A DNA stretch of 64,000 nt from UBA2287 sp037442025 (GTDB lineage Bacteria; Bacteroidota; Bacteroidia; Bacteroidales; Tenuifilaceae). Below the pieces are notes generated by a model. The model made no database searches, was not told the DNA's origin, and saw only the letters and a list, made by a program, of their open reading frames with translations. The stretch spans positions 32,695 to 96,694 of the forward strand of contig JBBIRB010000005.1 in the NCBI GenBank assembly GCA_037442025.1. The letters run 5' to 3'. The position numbers and the translations under genes were made by a program. Every line of letters starts with the position of its first letter. Position 1 is the first letter of the stretch. Shown piece after piece: positions 42,243-52,771 of this stretch.

Positions 42243-45200
42243 CTACTGAACCATGGTAAACCTTAAGCTAAAGCCAAAGTTGGTGTTAGTCATGCGGTAC
42301 GATGTCTGTACTACGGGAGTATTCACTACCCTATCGAAGAAAACCCTAATGGTAACCTGCTCGCTAACCACATACTCTGCCGACGTTTTGATAGTTAGAA
42401 TAATCTGTCCGGCAGTTGGTGTGTTCTGGTGTTCAACCAATTTTCGTAGTATAGTTTGGTTATTTCTTATACTTAGGTCGGCATTTAAGCGCAGATCGCT
42501 TTTAAGGGTTTTTTGCTCCCCCGATGCCCTGCCAAAGGTTAATGGCAAATTCTCGAAACGATAACCCGATCCTAAAATAAACTCCCAGTTCACCATTTCA
42601 GTAAGCTGATTGTTAGCAAAACTCATGGCCAACGAACGGCTATTACGCACCTCGAACTTATTGGTTAGGCTATTAATCCATACCATATCGACCCCAACTA
42701 GCGGGCTAAACTGTTCGCTTATAGATACGTTAGTTATTTCATTTGGGGGCACAAAGTCGTTATTTAAATTCCTAACGTAGCTGAACCCATCGTCGCCTAC
42801 CTGATAGTCGAGGTTCGATGTAAAAGCTCCAACGTTATAGGTCGACCTATAACCATGCCGCAAGGAGAAAGAACGCAAATGCTTTTTAAAATACTTGAGC
42901 TTCGACAACCCATCGTATGTTATTTGCCAGTTGGGCATGGGGAATGTTGGGAATGGGTTCAGGTTAAGGTTGTCGGCCGATTTGCCGGTATAGGCAGCCA
43001 GAAATGAGTAAATTAGCACCTCCTGCGATAATGGCCCGTAGCCCACTGGGAAGAAGGTATTTGGATCGATCTCTGTAGGATCGTAGTTTTCAGCTGCATT
43101 AGGGATTCTACCAGCTGCTAATCGCTTTGCCACGTCGATTCGAATTTTCTTGAACTGCTCGAAAGTTTCGCTACTGTAGTTGTTCTTGCTGCTCGACCGC
43201 TCAAAGGCTGAGCCCAATGTTATTACGCTAATGGAAAAGTTTCCGTTGTAAATGGGGTTGTAAGCATTGAAGCTGCCCTGCGCATCGGCTAAGTAGTACT
43301 CATTCTTATTCTTTGAGAACGAACGGGTACCAGAGAGTTCAATTCTGAAAGCAGGTAATGGCTCAATGGTGCTTCGCAGCTGTATAGTTTGGTTGTGCGA
43401 TAAAACAAAGGGCGAATTCAGACTGGTGTCGTTACTTAGCCATCCATTCCGAACAGCATTCCATGCAAAATCGGGATCCTGCCACCCTGCTACAAAGGCC
43501 ATACCCGGGGCATAGGTCTGACCCCAATCGGTCATACCCAAATACTCGGTTTTCGGTTTATAACCTGGAAGCAAAGTACCATTGGTTTCGGAGTAAGTGG
43601 CAGAAAAGTTCTTTACTCCCATGAGCATCCGAAGGGTTCCTTCGGTTAAGAATTTGGCCACACTTTCGCGCTCAGGTACTTTTCCCTCTATTACAACCTT
43701 GGCTTTTGAAACAGATCTTGTGGACTTTATGGCAATTCGCGAATCGGAGCGCACTGTAAGTTCTACTTTCACGTCTTTGCCTTCCTCATCGAACACCTTT
43801 ACAGTAACATTCTCGGTTTTTAAGTTATGACTCAGGTTACGAGCCATGTTTTCGCGCAGCGATACATTTTCAATTTCCTGTTTAACGTTCTGCATTTTCT
43901 GCTGACGCTGAACTCCTCTGGCCCTCTGGTCGAACTTTTGGTTAATATTCTTTAGATAGTTGCTCTTATTATATAGGGTTGTAAAATTCAACTGACCATT
44001 GAGTTGAATAGTATTAGAGTTCTGAATGGTGTTGCCCGGATCGAAGTTGCTTGTTTCAGAAAGAATAGGCGCTGCAGTCCAGCTGTAGCTGCCAGTATAC
44101 CGTGCGGAGGAGGTTACCCAATTGAATAATGGAATTTTATTTATGGGTAAGTTATAGGTTAGGTTAAACTGATGGTTATAATTGGTATTTCGCCCAAAAT
44201 TCTTGAGGTTTGTCCATACTGAGTCGCGCCATTGCTCGTATGCATCGGGGTCCTTTTTTCTGTCAACAATACCGGGAGGTTCGTCGATACGTGCAATGTT
44301 GTTTGCTGCAAAATCGAGCTTAAGCGATTGGGCAAGATCCCATGTTAAATTGTAGTTTCTGTTCCAAGTAAAGTCTTTCGAGTAGGTAGGAAGCAGCTTT
44401 ACGTTAGGGCTATTGATATTGCGCAGTTGCTGTTCGAAATAATTCCTGTTGAGTTCTGTTCGGAAGGCCAGCTGACTGGGGAGATACGAAAAGTTGAGAT
44501 CCTTAATAATTCTTAGATAAGGTTTAGATAAAAACTTCGACTTTTTGAAAGGTTCCACTTTGGGGGGCTGCATATTGTAACTGTAGGTAAAACCACCTCG
44601 GGTGTTTCGCTGGATTCTGCTTTCGGTTCGTATGTTGCGCTGCAACATTTCGGAGAACGAGTAACTAACAGCAAAGTTCGACACATCCCAAGGCATGGGT
44701 TTGCCTTCGGTGCTATTAATTTTAACGTTGGTAAGGTTTATACTTTTCCGTCGTGTGTAATCCTGCGATATCTTTCGAATGGAATCGCGCTCGGCACGGG
44801 AGTTAGCCCTCTCAAGTGCAACTTTAAGTGGAATGTCGGGGTCTACAGGATTAAACTCGGGGTTGGCAAACGATTCGGAGAAACCTACAAACAATGGAAT
44901 ATTAACTTTCGACTGAGCTGAAAAGAAACGGCCCAATTGTACGGTGGAACTCAAATCGTACTGGTAAAAATCGTCGAGATTCCGTTCGTTCACCTTCTTC
45001 TCAATAGACCCAAACCCCGGCTTAATGGTAGTTCCCGAGGCATTCACCATGGCCAAATCGGCCAGTTTGGCCGACATCCGGGCGTTTGCTGCCCATCCGC
45101 CCCTGTCGTTGAACTGTGTTAATCGCAACTCATTAGCCCAAATAATACCCGATTTGGCCATGCCATCGTCGGTGGGGCTCCCCGAACGGCTGGGATTTCG

Positions 45201-48200
45201 CACCCCAATCATAAGCACCCTAATGTTGCTCAAACTGGGATTTCCGGTAACCTTAATCTTTCTATTCCCAATGGTTTGGGTAAATACAGTAAGGTAGTTA
45301 ACCAGCGACCCCGGCTTCTGCATCTCATCGTTTCGGGTAAGTTTAATGTCCTGAAAAAGGCTCAGGTCTATATCCATAAAGTTCTCGTCGGGCCACACCA
45401 GCAACCTGTCGCTTGTTCGGTTATTCGAATAACCGCCCTGCGGTTTTGGTGGTGTAAGCACCAGAGGTACTTCGTACTCGTAGTAGTTATTGGTATAGTC
45501 GGTTCCCAAGCGAATGAAAACGGTTAACTCGTGATTCTGAAGGGTTAATCCGGGAATCTCCTCAGCATGCACAAACATTTGTAATCGCTTGTATTGCCTA
45601 ATATCGTAATTAACATTTTTGTAAACTGCACGAGCATCGCCATCGGCCAAATCGATTATTTTAATTTCCATAGCCTGCTCGTTGAGCTCTGTATGCTGGG
45701 GTTGGCTAGGGTCAATTACCCTTTCAACTCCCGGAGGTAGCACATAATTAACTGGGCTGCGAGTATCGTTCTCCTCAATGTTCACTACAGAAACATCGAA
45801 GCTTCCCACGGGCAAATCGGATGTTGGCATGCCTTCCTGCCCCTGAATAAGTGCTCGTGTGTACTTGCGCCACTCTCCGCGTACTAACTCGAGCGATGCA
45901 AACCGAAGGAGAAGGGTATCTGAAAATCCATTCAGAAGAATTCGCATGTGCCGAATGGATTTGAAGTCTTCAATATTTCCAACAATACGTTGGTAGTCGT
46001 TTATAGGTACCTTAAACTGGTACCAGCTGACCCTGGAACGTTCGCCATTGGCCATTCGGGCGTTATAGGTTACCTTATCGGTAATAAAATTTCTACCAAT
46101 CTCTAAATCCTCTGGGCGAAGCGAAACGCGATACTGGTAGTAGTTTTCAATGTCGTCGAGGTTGTTATCGTTACCCATCGACTCGGCATCGGGGAGAGTT
46201 GTAGATGATGCGCCCGGTGAAATTGAGTTCCCTTCGTGGTTATTATACATTTTGTAACGATCGAGGATTCCGGTTTGATTGGCATCGTAAAAGTTGGACA
46301 GGTAGTAACGGAAATTATCTTTCGAAGGATCGCCAAACGCATTGAGAAATGCCTCGGAATCCTCGCCATAGTTAGCGCCCAAAGCAGCAAGGTAGGCAGC
46401 AAAGAAACTTCGTTCATCGTCGGAATTTAGCCCGTCGAGTCCAACATCCTGGAATTGGCGCTCTGTATCGCCGGGGGCAAAGGCATTTACCAGCGATTGT
46501 AATTTTGAAACCCTTCCCCACGCTGTTGTATCGACATTCACAGTCTGCGAAGAGGTTGGTAACCCATTCTCGAATGCCTTTTTACCATCGCGCAAAATAT
46601 CCTCCGATATGGTTCCCAAGTGTATATACATATCCCCACCATTGCTAAGGGAGTCGTAAACAAATGGGTCCATTAGCCAGAATTCAATATGCTCAATGTT
46701 TGCCGTTTCAAAATCGGTGGTGCTGGGTAGGGCGCGCATAATTCCCCCCCACGACTGTTGCGGGTTCTGTATAAACCCCCCAGGGCTTAAACCCCCTGTA
46801 CGGTAATTATAGGGGCCCTTTTCTTTAGGATAGTATGAAATGTTTAGCACTGGGATATTGGTTGGCAAACCCTGCGGAGTATTCCGATTTGGGAACAGCT
46901 CATTCTGGAATATTTCCCGAACAAAGTGGCTGCTCTGAGTATTGGGGTTGCGACGAATATGCCCCGGAGTAAGCGAGTTGTTTCTGAGGAATAGTGGGTC
47001 GATGGTGAACCATGCCATCTTGGCCCTTCGGTAACCATAAACCAAATTATTATTGAGATTCCCTTCGGGGAAAAGGTCGTTTTGACCCTGAGGAGTGCTT
47101 GCAACTATCCATGCCGACCACATTTTCAGATCGATAGCAGTTTTACTTCCCTCAAAATCGTCGATATGAACTGTACCCGCCTTACCAATTACGCTCGAGT
47201 GGCCTGGAAGGAACTGTGCAAATTCTGCCTCGAGTGTAAGGTTCGATTTCTCTTTGGTTTGAATGAACGGAAGGAAATCGACTACTTTTGTTAAAAAGGG
47301 CGACTCGGTTCTGTACGAAACGTTCATTCCCCAAATAGTATTACTTATAGCTTCGTTCCCAAACGAAACCTTTTGGGTAAAGGGTCGTTCGGTTAGGTTC
47401 ATTATGGTTGCCCCAATGTTGAAGTTTTCGGATATTTTGTAATCGAAGTGGGTTCCAATAAGGGTTTTAGTTTGAAAATTGAAAAGGGCCTGGCTCTCCA
47501 CCGAAATTTTAATGGGAGTGCCCGACTGCATAATTCCGGGGTCGATAATTTTAACAGTTCCCATTACATAATCTACTGTATAGTGCTGCCCCTCAACAAG
47601 TTTTGCACCACCAGCGGTTACAACTACAGAGCCCCTGGGCACATTGGGCGCATTGAGCGATATTTCGGAACTAACCGATGACTGGTAGGAGCCCTCGAGC
47701 CTAAATTTATTCTTTTCAGCTACCTGTCGGGCTTTCGATAGGGTAGAATCATATAGTTCCTGATAAACATATTTCTGAGCTACGACTGGGTCACCTATCT
47801 TTGCAGCTAAATCGCTGCCGAATGGCTCGAGTACTGGAAAAATAATTCGTCCGTTATTGGGCCTTACGGTAACCCCCTCAACGAAGTCGAAAACCCCATC
47901 GGCACCATAATCGTTATTGGTATTTAAGTTGTCGAGATTCAGAACCGAAAGCAGGGGTTTGTTGGCAATATTCCCTTCGGGTATGTAATTAACTGTGGCC
48001 CCGGTTAGGTCGTTCTGGTACATAATATTCAGTGAAAAGTCCTGCCTGTCGAACTGGTATGCACCAATGGAATAAATATTTTTCATCATAAGGGGCCAGG
48101 TGGGCATTTTAGGCGACAGGTTGGTGCCTTTGAGAAGTTTGGCAATTAGTGCACTGGGTGCTGAAACCCCATCGGAGGAAAGTTCTCCAACGCGAAATGT

Positions 48201-49619
48201 GCGACCTGCAAAGGTATACTCGTAGGCAACTGCCAGAACCTCATCGGAATTGAGTGCTGAGTTTAACGAAATATATCCCAACTGTGGATGAAATGTATAC
48301 TCTGAAGTGTTCAGCCTACGTGCGTTCTCTACCTTTTCAAAATCTCTACCCCCCGAAAAGTCACTTCCTCCTGTTAATGGTTCGAGAACCGAATTTACTG
48401 CCGAAATATCGCGAATGCCCGAATAGGTTCCGGTCATTAACTCGTACAAATTGTTTCGGGCATTATCGGGGTTGCTTCCGGAATTTACCTGAAAAAACAA
48501 TGGGGATGAAATATTCTGAGCGTTTTCGCCCAAATCGACGAATGAAACAATATTTCGGGCATTTTCGAAATTGCTTTGCTTGTTGGTTACCCAAACCTCA
48601 ATACGGGTAATGGTAATGCCGTTGGTTATCATAGGTAGGTTGCGCAGCGACTGGTTGTATGTGTCGCGAAAATACTTGGATAGGAAAAAGTGTCGGTTGG
48701 CCTCATACTCATCGGCCTGAACCCCAAAATCCTTAATTTGCGCACCGCCCCGCACCTCAATTACCTGCGACTGCCCGTTTTGCCGCGAAAAGATGCTGGT
48801 AGCCGTAAGGTTTCCGAACTTCAACTGGGTTTTTATACCAAACAAGCTGTGGCTTCCGGTAATAAGGGTCCCCGGCAATGGGAGCGAAACGTTACCCGCT
48901 TCAATTTTCTGTATAATTTCATCCTCAAAGCCAGTATACTCAACCTTCACATTATTTTCAAAGTCGAAAGTGGCTTCGGTATTGTAATTAATATCAACCT
49001 TCAGCTTTTCGCCAATATTACCTGTAACGTTCATCTGAATTTTCGACTGAAAGTCGAAAGTGGTAATGCTTCTAACATCCTCGGCCAACAGGGGATTTTC
49101 GGTATAATTGTGAGCAATACCAAAAATCAGCTCGGCGTTTCCCTGCGGAATTATTTCAATTACGTTGCTACCAAAAATGCGGTCGAAGGTTTCGCCACCC
49201 ACCTGCAATCGGGGCAGAATGCCCGAACCTCGCATTATGGTTTCACCTATTTGCCTCTCGCGCCAGTACTGGCGCATGGTTTGCTGAAACTGGAACGAAC
49301 GGTACTCATCCTCGCTCATAACCCTTGGTGGCCCAATGTTTATGCCTCCAACTTTTTCGTAAACAGTGTAGGTTTTGGTTTGAGGGTTATAAGCCACTTC
49401 GAAGGTAACATTGGAGGGTTGCCCTAAATAAAGGGGAGATGTGGGCTGTTGACCCGTATGCGTTGGTTTGGGAATGGGAAAGTGGAGTTTGGAAGTATCC
49501 TGTTGATAAACCTCATTTGGATTAAAAACCGGCTGCGAACCGAAAACAAATAGGGTTGAGAATTGCAGCAAAGCAAATAAAAAAGGACCAATGGATATAT
49601 GGCGGTAAAAACGAGTCAA
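42243..49619 (-). CDS. sprA: SprA, outer-membrane translocon of the type IX secretion system
   Basis: SprA (Sov in Porphyromonas) forms the very large outer-membrane barrel through which type IX secretion substrates pass to the cell surface; in gliding relatives it also carries adhesins. The 2458-residue length matches the family. The N-terminus is hydrophobic and signal-like, ending near VFGSQP. Long barrel-type stretches of alternating strands run through the protein (for example GNIGEKLKVDINYNTEATFDFENNVKVEYTG near residue 195) and it ends in FSLRFTMVQ. The start is TTG, since no in-frame ATG lies before the signal peptide. The neighbours ruvA (upstream, 19-base gap) and gcvH (downstream) recur beside sprA in the phylum. 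Other type IX genes (gldK-N, porU, porV) are not in the window. Confidence 0.94.
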   Translation of the reverse strand: MTRFYRHISIGPFLFALLQFSTLFVFGSQPVFNPNEVYQQDTSKLHFPIPKPTHTGQQPTSPLYLGQPSNVTFEVAYNPQTKTYTVYEKVGGINIGPPRVMSEDEYRSFQFQQTMRQYWRERQIGETIMRGSGILPRLQVGGETFDRIFGSNVIEIIPQGNAELIFGIAHNYTENPLLAEDVRSITTFDFQSKIQMNVTGNIGEKLKVDINYNTEATFDFENNVKVEYTGFEDEIIQKIEAGNVSLPLPGTLITGSHSLFGIKTQLKFGNLTATSIFSRQNGQSQVIEVRGGAQIKDFGVQADEYEANRHFFLSKYFRDTYNQSLRNLPMITNGITITRIEVWVTNKQSNFENARNIVSFVDLGENAQNISSPLFFQVNSGSNPDNARNNLYELMTGTYSGIRDISAVNSVLEPLTGGSDFSGGRDFEKVENARRLNTSEYTFHPQLGYISLNSALNSDEVLAVAYEYTFAGRTFRVGELSSDGVSAPSALIAKLLKGTNLSPKMPTWPLMMKNIYSIGAYQFDRQDFSLNIMYQNDLTGATVNYIPEGNIANKPLLSVLNLDNLNTNNDYGADGVFDFVEGVTVRPNNGRIIFPVLEPFGSDLAAKIGDPVVAQKYVYQELYDSTLSKARQVAEKNKFRLEGSYQSSVSSEISLNAPNVPRGSVVVTAGGAKLVEGQHYTVDYVMGTVKIIDPGIMQSGTPIKISVESQALFNFQTKTLIGTHFDYKISENFNIGATIMNLTERPFTQKVSFGNEAISNTIWGMNVSYRTESPFLTKVVDFLPFIQTKEKSNLTLEAEFAQFLPGHSSVIGKAGTVHIDDFEGSKTAIDLKMWSAWIVASTPQGQNDLFPEGNLNNNLVYGYRRAKMAWFTIDPLFLRNNSLTPGHIRRNPNTQSSHFVREIFQNELFPNRNTPQGLPTNIPVLNISYYPKEKGPYNYRTGGLSPGGFIQNPQQSWGGIMRALPSTTDFETANIEHIEFWLMDPFVYDSLSNGGDMYIHLGTISEDILRDGKKAFENGLPTSSQTVNVDTTAWGRVSKLQSLVNAFAPGDTERQFQDVGLDGLNSDDERSFFAAYLAALGANYGEDSEAFLNAFGDPSKDNFRYYLSNFYDANQTGILDRYKMYNNHEGNSISPGASSTTLPDAESMGNDNNLDDIENYYQYRVSLRPEDLEIGRNFITDKVTYNARMANGERSRVSWYQFKVPINDYQRIVGNIEDFKSIRHMRILLNGFSDTLLLRFASLELVRGEWRKYTRALIQGQEGMPTSDLPVGSFDVSVVNIEENDTRSPVNYVLPPGVERVIDPSQPQHTELNEQAMEIKIIDLADGDARAVYKNVNYDIRQYKRLQMFVHAEEIPGLTLQNHELTVFIRLGTDYTNNYYEYEVPLVLTPPKPQGGYSNNRTSDRLLVWPDENFMDIDLSLFQDIKLTRNDEMQKPGSLVNYLTVFTQTIGNRKIKVTGNPSLSNIRVLMIGVRNPSRSGSPTDDGMAKSGIIWANELRLTQFNDRGGWAANARMSAKLADLAMVNASGTTIKPGFGSIEKKVNERNLDDFYQYDLSSTVQLGRFFSAQSKVNIPLFVGFSESFANPEFNPVDPDIPLKVALERANSRAERDSIRKISQDYTRRKSINLTNVKINSTEGKPMPWDVSNFAVSYSFSEMLQRNIRTESRIQRNTRGGFTYSYNMQPPKVEPFKKSKFLSKPYLRIIKDLNFSYLPSQLAFRTELNRNYFEQQLRNINSPNVKLLPTYSKDFTWNRNYNLTWDLAQSLKLDFAANNIARIDEPPGIVDRKKDPDAYEQWRDSVWTNLKNFGRNTNYNHQFNLTYNLPINKIPLFNWVTSSARYTGSYSWTAAPILSETSNFDPGNTIQNSNTIQLNGQLNFTTLYNKSNYLKNINQKFDQRARGVQRQQKMQNVKQEIENVSLRENMARNLSHNLKTENVTVKVFDEEGKDVKVELTVRSDSRIAIKSTRSVSKAKVVIEGKVPERESVAKFLTEGTLRMLMGVKNFSATYSETNGTLLPGYKPKTEYLGMTDWGQTYAPGMAFVAGWQDPDFAWNAVRNGWLSNDTSLNSPFVLSHNQTIQLRSTIEPLPAFRIELSGTRSFSKNKNEYYLADAQGSFNAYNPIYNGNFSISVITLGSAFERSSSKNNYSSETFEQFKKIRIDVAKRLAAGRIPNAAENYDPTEIDPNTFFPVGYGPLSQEVLIYSFLAAYTGKSADNLNLNPFPTFPMPNWQITYDGLSKLKYFKKHLRSFSLRHGYRSTYNVGAFTSNLDYQVGDDGFSYVRNLNNDFVPPNEITNVSISEQFSPLVGVDMVWINSLTNKFEVRNSRSLAMSFANNQLTEMVNWEFILGSGYRFENLPLTFGRASGEQKTLKSDLRLNADLSIRNNQTILRKLVEHQNTPTAGQIILTIKTSAEYVVSEQVTIRVFFDRVVNTPVVQTSYRMTNTNFGFSLRFTMVQ

Positions 49620-49638
49620 CTTTGCAAATAATTTTTGG

Positions 49639-50220
49639 TTATAACCCTTTTAATGCGCTCTTCACAAGGCTTTCGGCGGTATGCTCGCCACCTTTGCGAA
49701 GCAGTTCGTCGAGCAATTTCTCAGCAGGACCCTTGGGGTATCCCAGCATGACCAATGCAGATAACGCTTCGGCGCGGATGGTATTGTTTGAATCGGAAAA
49801 AATTTGAGCAGAGGCATCGCCTTTACCCATTTTACCCTTCAGGTCTACTACAATACGCTGGGCTGTTTTCAGCCCAATCCCCTTAATTTGTTTAAGTACA
49901 TCTACATTTGCCGTTGCAATTGCCTGCTCCAAATCGGAAGCTTTTACCGATGAAAGTATAATGCGTGCAGTGTTGGCACCAACACCAGAAACACCAATAA
50001 GCAGGCGGAAAAGTTCTCGCTCTGCTCGGTTAGCAAAACCAAAAAGCAAGTGGGCATCTTCTCTAACCACCTGATGGGTATACACCTGAGCCTCCTTTTG
50101 CTCGCTAAGAGCAGTATATGTTTGCAGCGAAATATGAATAAAATAGCCCACTCCCCCAACGTCGATAACCACATACGATGGGGTTAACTCGACAATTCGT
50201 CCTGATATATACTCGTACAT
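49639..50220 (-). CDS. ruvA: Holliday junction DNA helicase subunit RuvA
   Basis: RuvA binds Holliday junctions and directs RuvB branch migration. The 193-residue product has the N-terminal OB domain (MYEYISGRIVELTPSYVVIDVGGVGYFIHIS), two helix-hairpin-helix motifs (LIGVSGVGANTARIILS and IKGIGLKTAQRIVVDLKGKM), an acidic hinge and the C-terminal RuvB-binding domain from about residue 148 (EALSALVMLGYP). Length is normal. It lies between pdxA (17-base gap) and sprA on the same strand. Confidence 0.96.
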   Translation of the reverse strand: MYEYISGRIVELTPSYVVIDVGGVGYFIHISLQTYTALSEQKEAQVYTHQVVREDAHLLFGFANRAERELFRLLIGVSGVGANTARIILSSVKASDLEQAIATANVDVLKQIKGIGLKTAQRIVVDLKGKMGKGDASAQIFSDSNNTIRAEALSALVMLGYPKGPAEKLLDELLRKGGEHTAESLVKSALKGL

Positions 50221-50237
50221 GCTAAAGTTGTATGGGT

Positions 50238-51290
50238 TTACAATTTTTCGGGATCAACCGATTTAAGCGGATTGCTTGTAATTTCGGAATGCATTTGTCG
50301 GTTCCGGAAAAGATCGATGGCCAAATAAACAGACTGCAGGAATGGTTCATGCGATGCAACCCCGAGACCAGCAATCTCGAATGCTGTTCCATGAGCGGGC
50401 GATGTGCGCACACAGGGCAAGCCCGCTGTAAAGTTAACTCCCGTTTCGAACGAGAGCGCTTTAAAAGGTGCCAAACCCTGATCGTGATACATGGCCAGTA
50501 TGGCATCGAACTTGGCAAACGAAGAGGAACCGAAAAATCCATCGGCTGGATATGGACCCAGGGCAACAATTCCTTCCTTGTTCAGCTGATTTATGGCTGG
50601 TATAATCACCTCCTGATCTTCAGTTCCAATTACACCAGCATCGCCTGAGTGGGGATTTAAGCCCAGTATGGCAATTCGAGGCTTTCGAATGGCAAAATCC
50701 TGTATGAGTATTTTATTAAGCAATTTGGCCTTTCGCAGAATCAGATCGATTGTAAATATTTCTGGTACCTGTTTTAATGGAATGTGCCCCGTAACTACTC
50801 CTACCTTCATAACTGGTGAAACCATGAGCATTAGGGTTTCTTTCACACCAAATCGATTGGCCAAGTACTCTGTATGGCCGGCGAATTTAAAATTAGCCGA
50901 CTGCATATTATGCTTATTAATGGGAGCTGTAACCAAAACATCGATTTGCCCTGACTTAAGGTTTGCTACCGCAGCTTCGAGGGCATTGTAGGAGCCCTCC
51001 CCTCCCAATTCGGTTGACTTGCCCAGCTCCACCCGAACGTTCTCATCCATGCAGTTTATTATATTGGGTTTTTTTGCATGAATATCGGTAATGTCCTTGG
51101 CCTGATTGAAACTGAAATTTTCCATATTCAGTGCCTTTCGATGGTACGCAGCTACTTTGGGCGAACCATAAACTACGGGTATGCAAATCTCATTCAATCG
51201 GGGGTCGGATAAGGCCTTAATAATTACTTCGTAGCCTATTCCGTTTATATCGCCCTGTGTAATGCCAACTACAACTTTATTGTCAACCAT
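50238..51290 (-). CDS. pdxA: 4-hydroxythreonine-4-phosphate dehydrogenase
   Basis: PdxA oxidises 4-phosphohydroxy-threonine in pyridoxal phosphate synthesis by the DXP-dependent route. The 350-residue product has the opening VVGITQGDINGIGYEVIIKAL, the central APINKHNMQSANFKFAGHTEYLA (metal His), ILGLNPHSGDAGVIG and the late HDQGLAPFKALSFETGVNFTAGLP with metal-binding HD. These are the family signatures. Length is normal. It is the first gene of the pdxA-ruvA-sprA unit on the minus strand. Confidence 0.95.
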   Translation of the reverse strand: MVDNKVVVGITQGDINGIGYEVIIKALSDPRLNEICIPVVYGSPKVAAYHRKALNMENFSFNQAKDITDIHAKKPNIINCMDENVRVELGKSTELGGEGSYNALEAAVANLKSGQIDVLVTAPINKHNMQSANFKFAGHTEYLANRFGVKETLMLMVSPVMKVGVVTGHIPLKQVPEIFTIDLILRKAKLLNKILIQDFAIRKPRIAILGLNPHSGDAGVIGTEDQEVIIPAINQLNKEGIVALGPYPADGFFGSSSFAKFDAILAMYHDQGLAPFKALSFETGVNFTAGLPCVRTSPAHGTAFEIAGLGVASHEPFLQSVYLAIDLFRNRQMHSEITSNPLKSVDPEKL

Positions 51291-51509
51291 AACTATTTTT
51301 TATTAGTATGTAAAGAATCCCATGCCATTGGGGAAACTTTTTTAAAATGGTTAAAGACCTCAAGCATCAAATGCTTATTAAATAATCGGGTAAAGATAGC
51401 AATTTCGCAACTACTGAAAAGGGGCATATGCAACTTTTTCGGATAACCTTTTTATGGTTTTGCAAGCTGAAAAAAAATGAATACTGAACCTTGCTTGCAA
51501 TTAATGGTT

Positions 51510-51517
51510 TACTTTTG
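51510..51517 (+). promoter_or_regulatory. Promoter of mqnC
   Basis: TACTTTTG matches TAnnTTTG, with TTG 16 bases upstream (51491-51493). Transcription would start about 7 bases downstream, which makes the ATG at 51552 the first usable start. Confidence 0.55.
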
Positions 51518-51551
51518 CATTGAACAATGTGAGTTTATACTTCTACTTTTA

Positions 51552-52724
51552 ATGAACGATATAGTTGACGACCTGGTAAGAAGATCGCTGAATATGGAGT
51601 TTCTTTCGGCAGAGGAGGGCTTAATTCTTTTCGAAAATGCTCCGCTTGCCCAACTCATGCTGGTTGGCCATGAACTACGAAAAAAACACGTATCGGGAAG
51701 TAAAGTTACCTGGCAAATCGACAGGAACGTAAATATTACCAATGTTTGCATCTCGGGTTGCAAATTCTGTAACTTTCATTGTGGTTTACGAAGCGATAAT
51801 GCCTACATAACATCGGTTGCCGAATATATAATTAAAATTGATGAAATGCTTCGCTACGGCGGAGAACAACTTTTAATGCAAGGGGGGCTTCACCCTAAAC
51901 TGGGACTAAGTTTTTATGTAAACCTTTTCTGTGAAATTAAGAATCGTTATCCCAATATTAAACTTCATGCATTAGGTCCGCCCGAAATAGCCCATATAGC
52001 CAAATTGGAAGGATTGGGTTACAGGCAAGTTCTGGAGCAGCTTGTTGCAGCAGGCCTCGATAGTTTACCCGGTGCAGGTGCTGAAATACTGAACGATAGG
52101 GTACGAAAACTCATTTCACCCGGGAAACCCAACACCCAGGCTTGGATTGATGTTATGCTCGAAGCCCACAAATTGGGTTTGCTTACCACTGCAACCATGA
52201 TGTTTGGGCATGTTGAAACCCCTTTGGAGCGTATGGAGCATTTGGTTACCATTCGAAACATTCAAAACCAAAAAGACCCTAAAGCAATTGGATTTTCGGC
52301 ATTTATTGCATGGCCCTTTCAGGATTTGGGGACCCTTCTCGAGCGAATGGGAGTTCACAACAGGGTTAGCCGCGAAGAGTATATACGAATGGTGGCTATA
52401 AGCCGAATTATGCTGCCCAATGTAAAGCACATACAGGCATCGTGGCTTACTGTAGGACGGGAGACAGCCCAAATTTGCCTCCATGCCGGAGCCGACGATT
52501 TTGGCTCCATTATGATTGAAGAAAATGTGGTATCGTCGGCGGGTGCACAAAACCGAATGGATGCCTATGGAGTTCAGATGGCCATAAGCGATGCGGGTTT
52601 TGAACCACAACTGCGAAATCAGGCATACGATTATATTGCCCTTCCCGATAGCGAATTCTCAAAAATTATTTCCCTTCCCGGTGAAACAACTGAAAAGGAC
52701 TTTGAAGGTTGCCCCTGCAATTAA
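51552..52724 (+). CDS. mqnC: Cyclic dehypoxanthine futalosine synthase (radical SAM)
   Basis: MqnC cyclises dehypoxanthine futalosine in the futalosine route to menaquinone. The 390-residue product has the radical SAM cluster motif CISGCKFC (Cys66, 70, 73), LLMQGGLHPKLGLSFYV, LPGAGAEILNDRVRKLISP, TTATMMFGHVETPLERMEHL, GFSAFIAWPFQ and a C-terminal HIQASWLTVGRETAQICLHAGADDFGSIMIEENVVSSAG. The last motifs fit MqnC better than MqnE. The start is set at MNDIVDDLV because the promoter lies just upstream. Other mqn genes are not present here. Confidence 0.92.
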   Translation: MNDIVDDLVRRSLNMEFLSAEEGLILFENAPLAQLMLVGHELRKKHVSGSKVTWQIDRNVNITNVCISGCKFCNFHCGLRSDNAYITSVAEYIIKIDEMLRYGGEQLLMQGGLHPKLGLSFYVNLFCEIKNRYPNIKLHALGPPEIAHIAKLEGLGYRQVLEQLVAAGLDSLPGAGAEILNDRVRKLISPGKPNTQAWIDVMLEAHKLGLLTTATMMFGHVETPLERMEHLVTIRNIQNQKDPKAIGFSAFIAWPFQDLGTLLERMGVHNRVSREEYIRMVAISRIMLPNVKHIQASWLTVGRETAQICLHAGADDFGSIMIEENVVSSAGAQNRMDAYGVQMAISDAGFEPQLRNQAYDYIALPDSEFSKIISLPGETTEKDFEGCPCN

Positions 52725-52726
52725 AA

Positions 52727-52757
52727 AAGAGCGCCAATATGGCGCTCTTCCTTTTTA
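52727..52757. terminator. Bidirectional terminator between mqnC and the convergent lipoprotein gene
   Basis: AAGAGCGCC/GGCGCTCTT makes a 9-bp stem with a 5-base loop, with flanking A6 on the left and CCTTTTT on the right. Confidence 0.9.
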
Positions 52758-52771
52758 AACCCAAAAATTAA

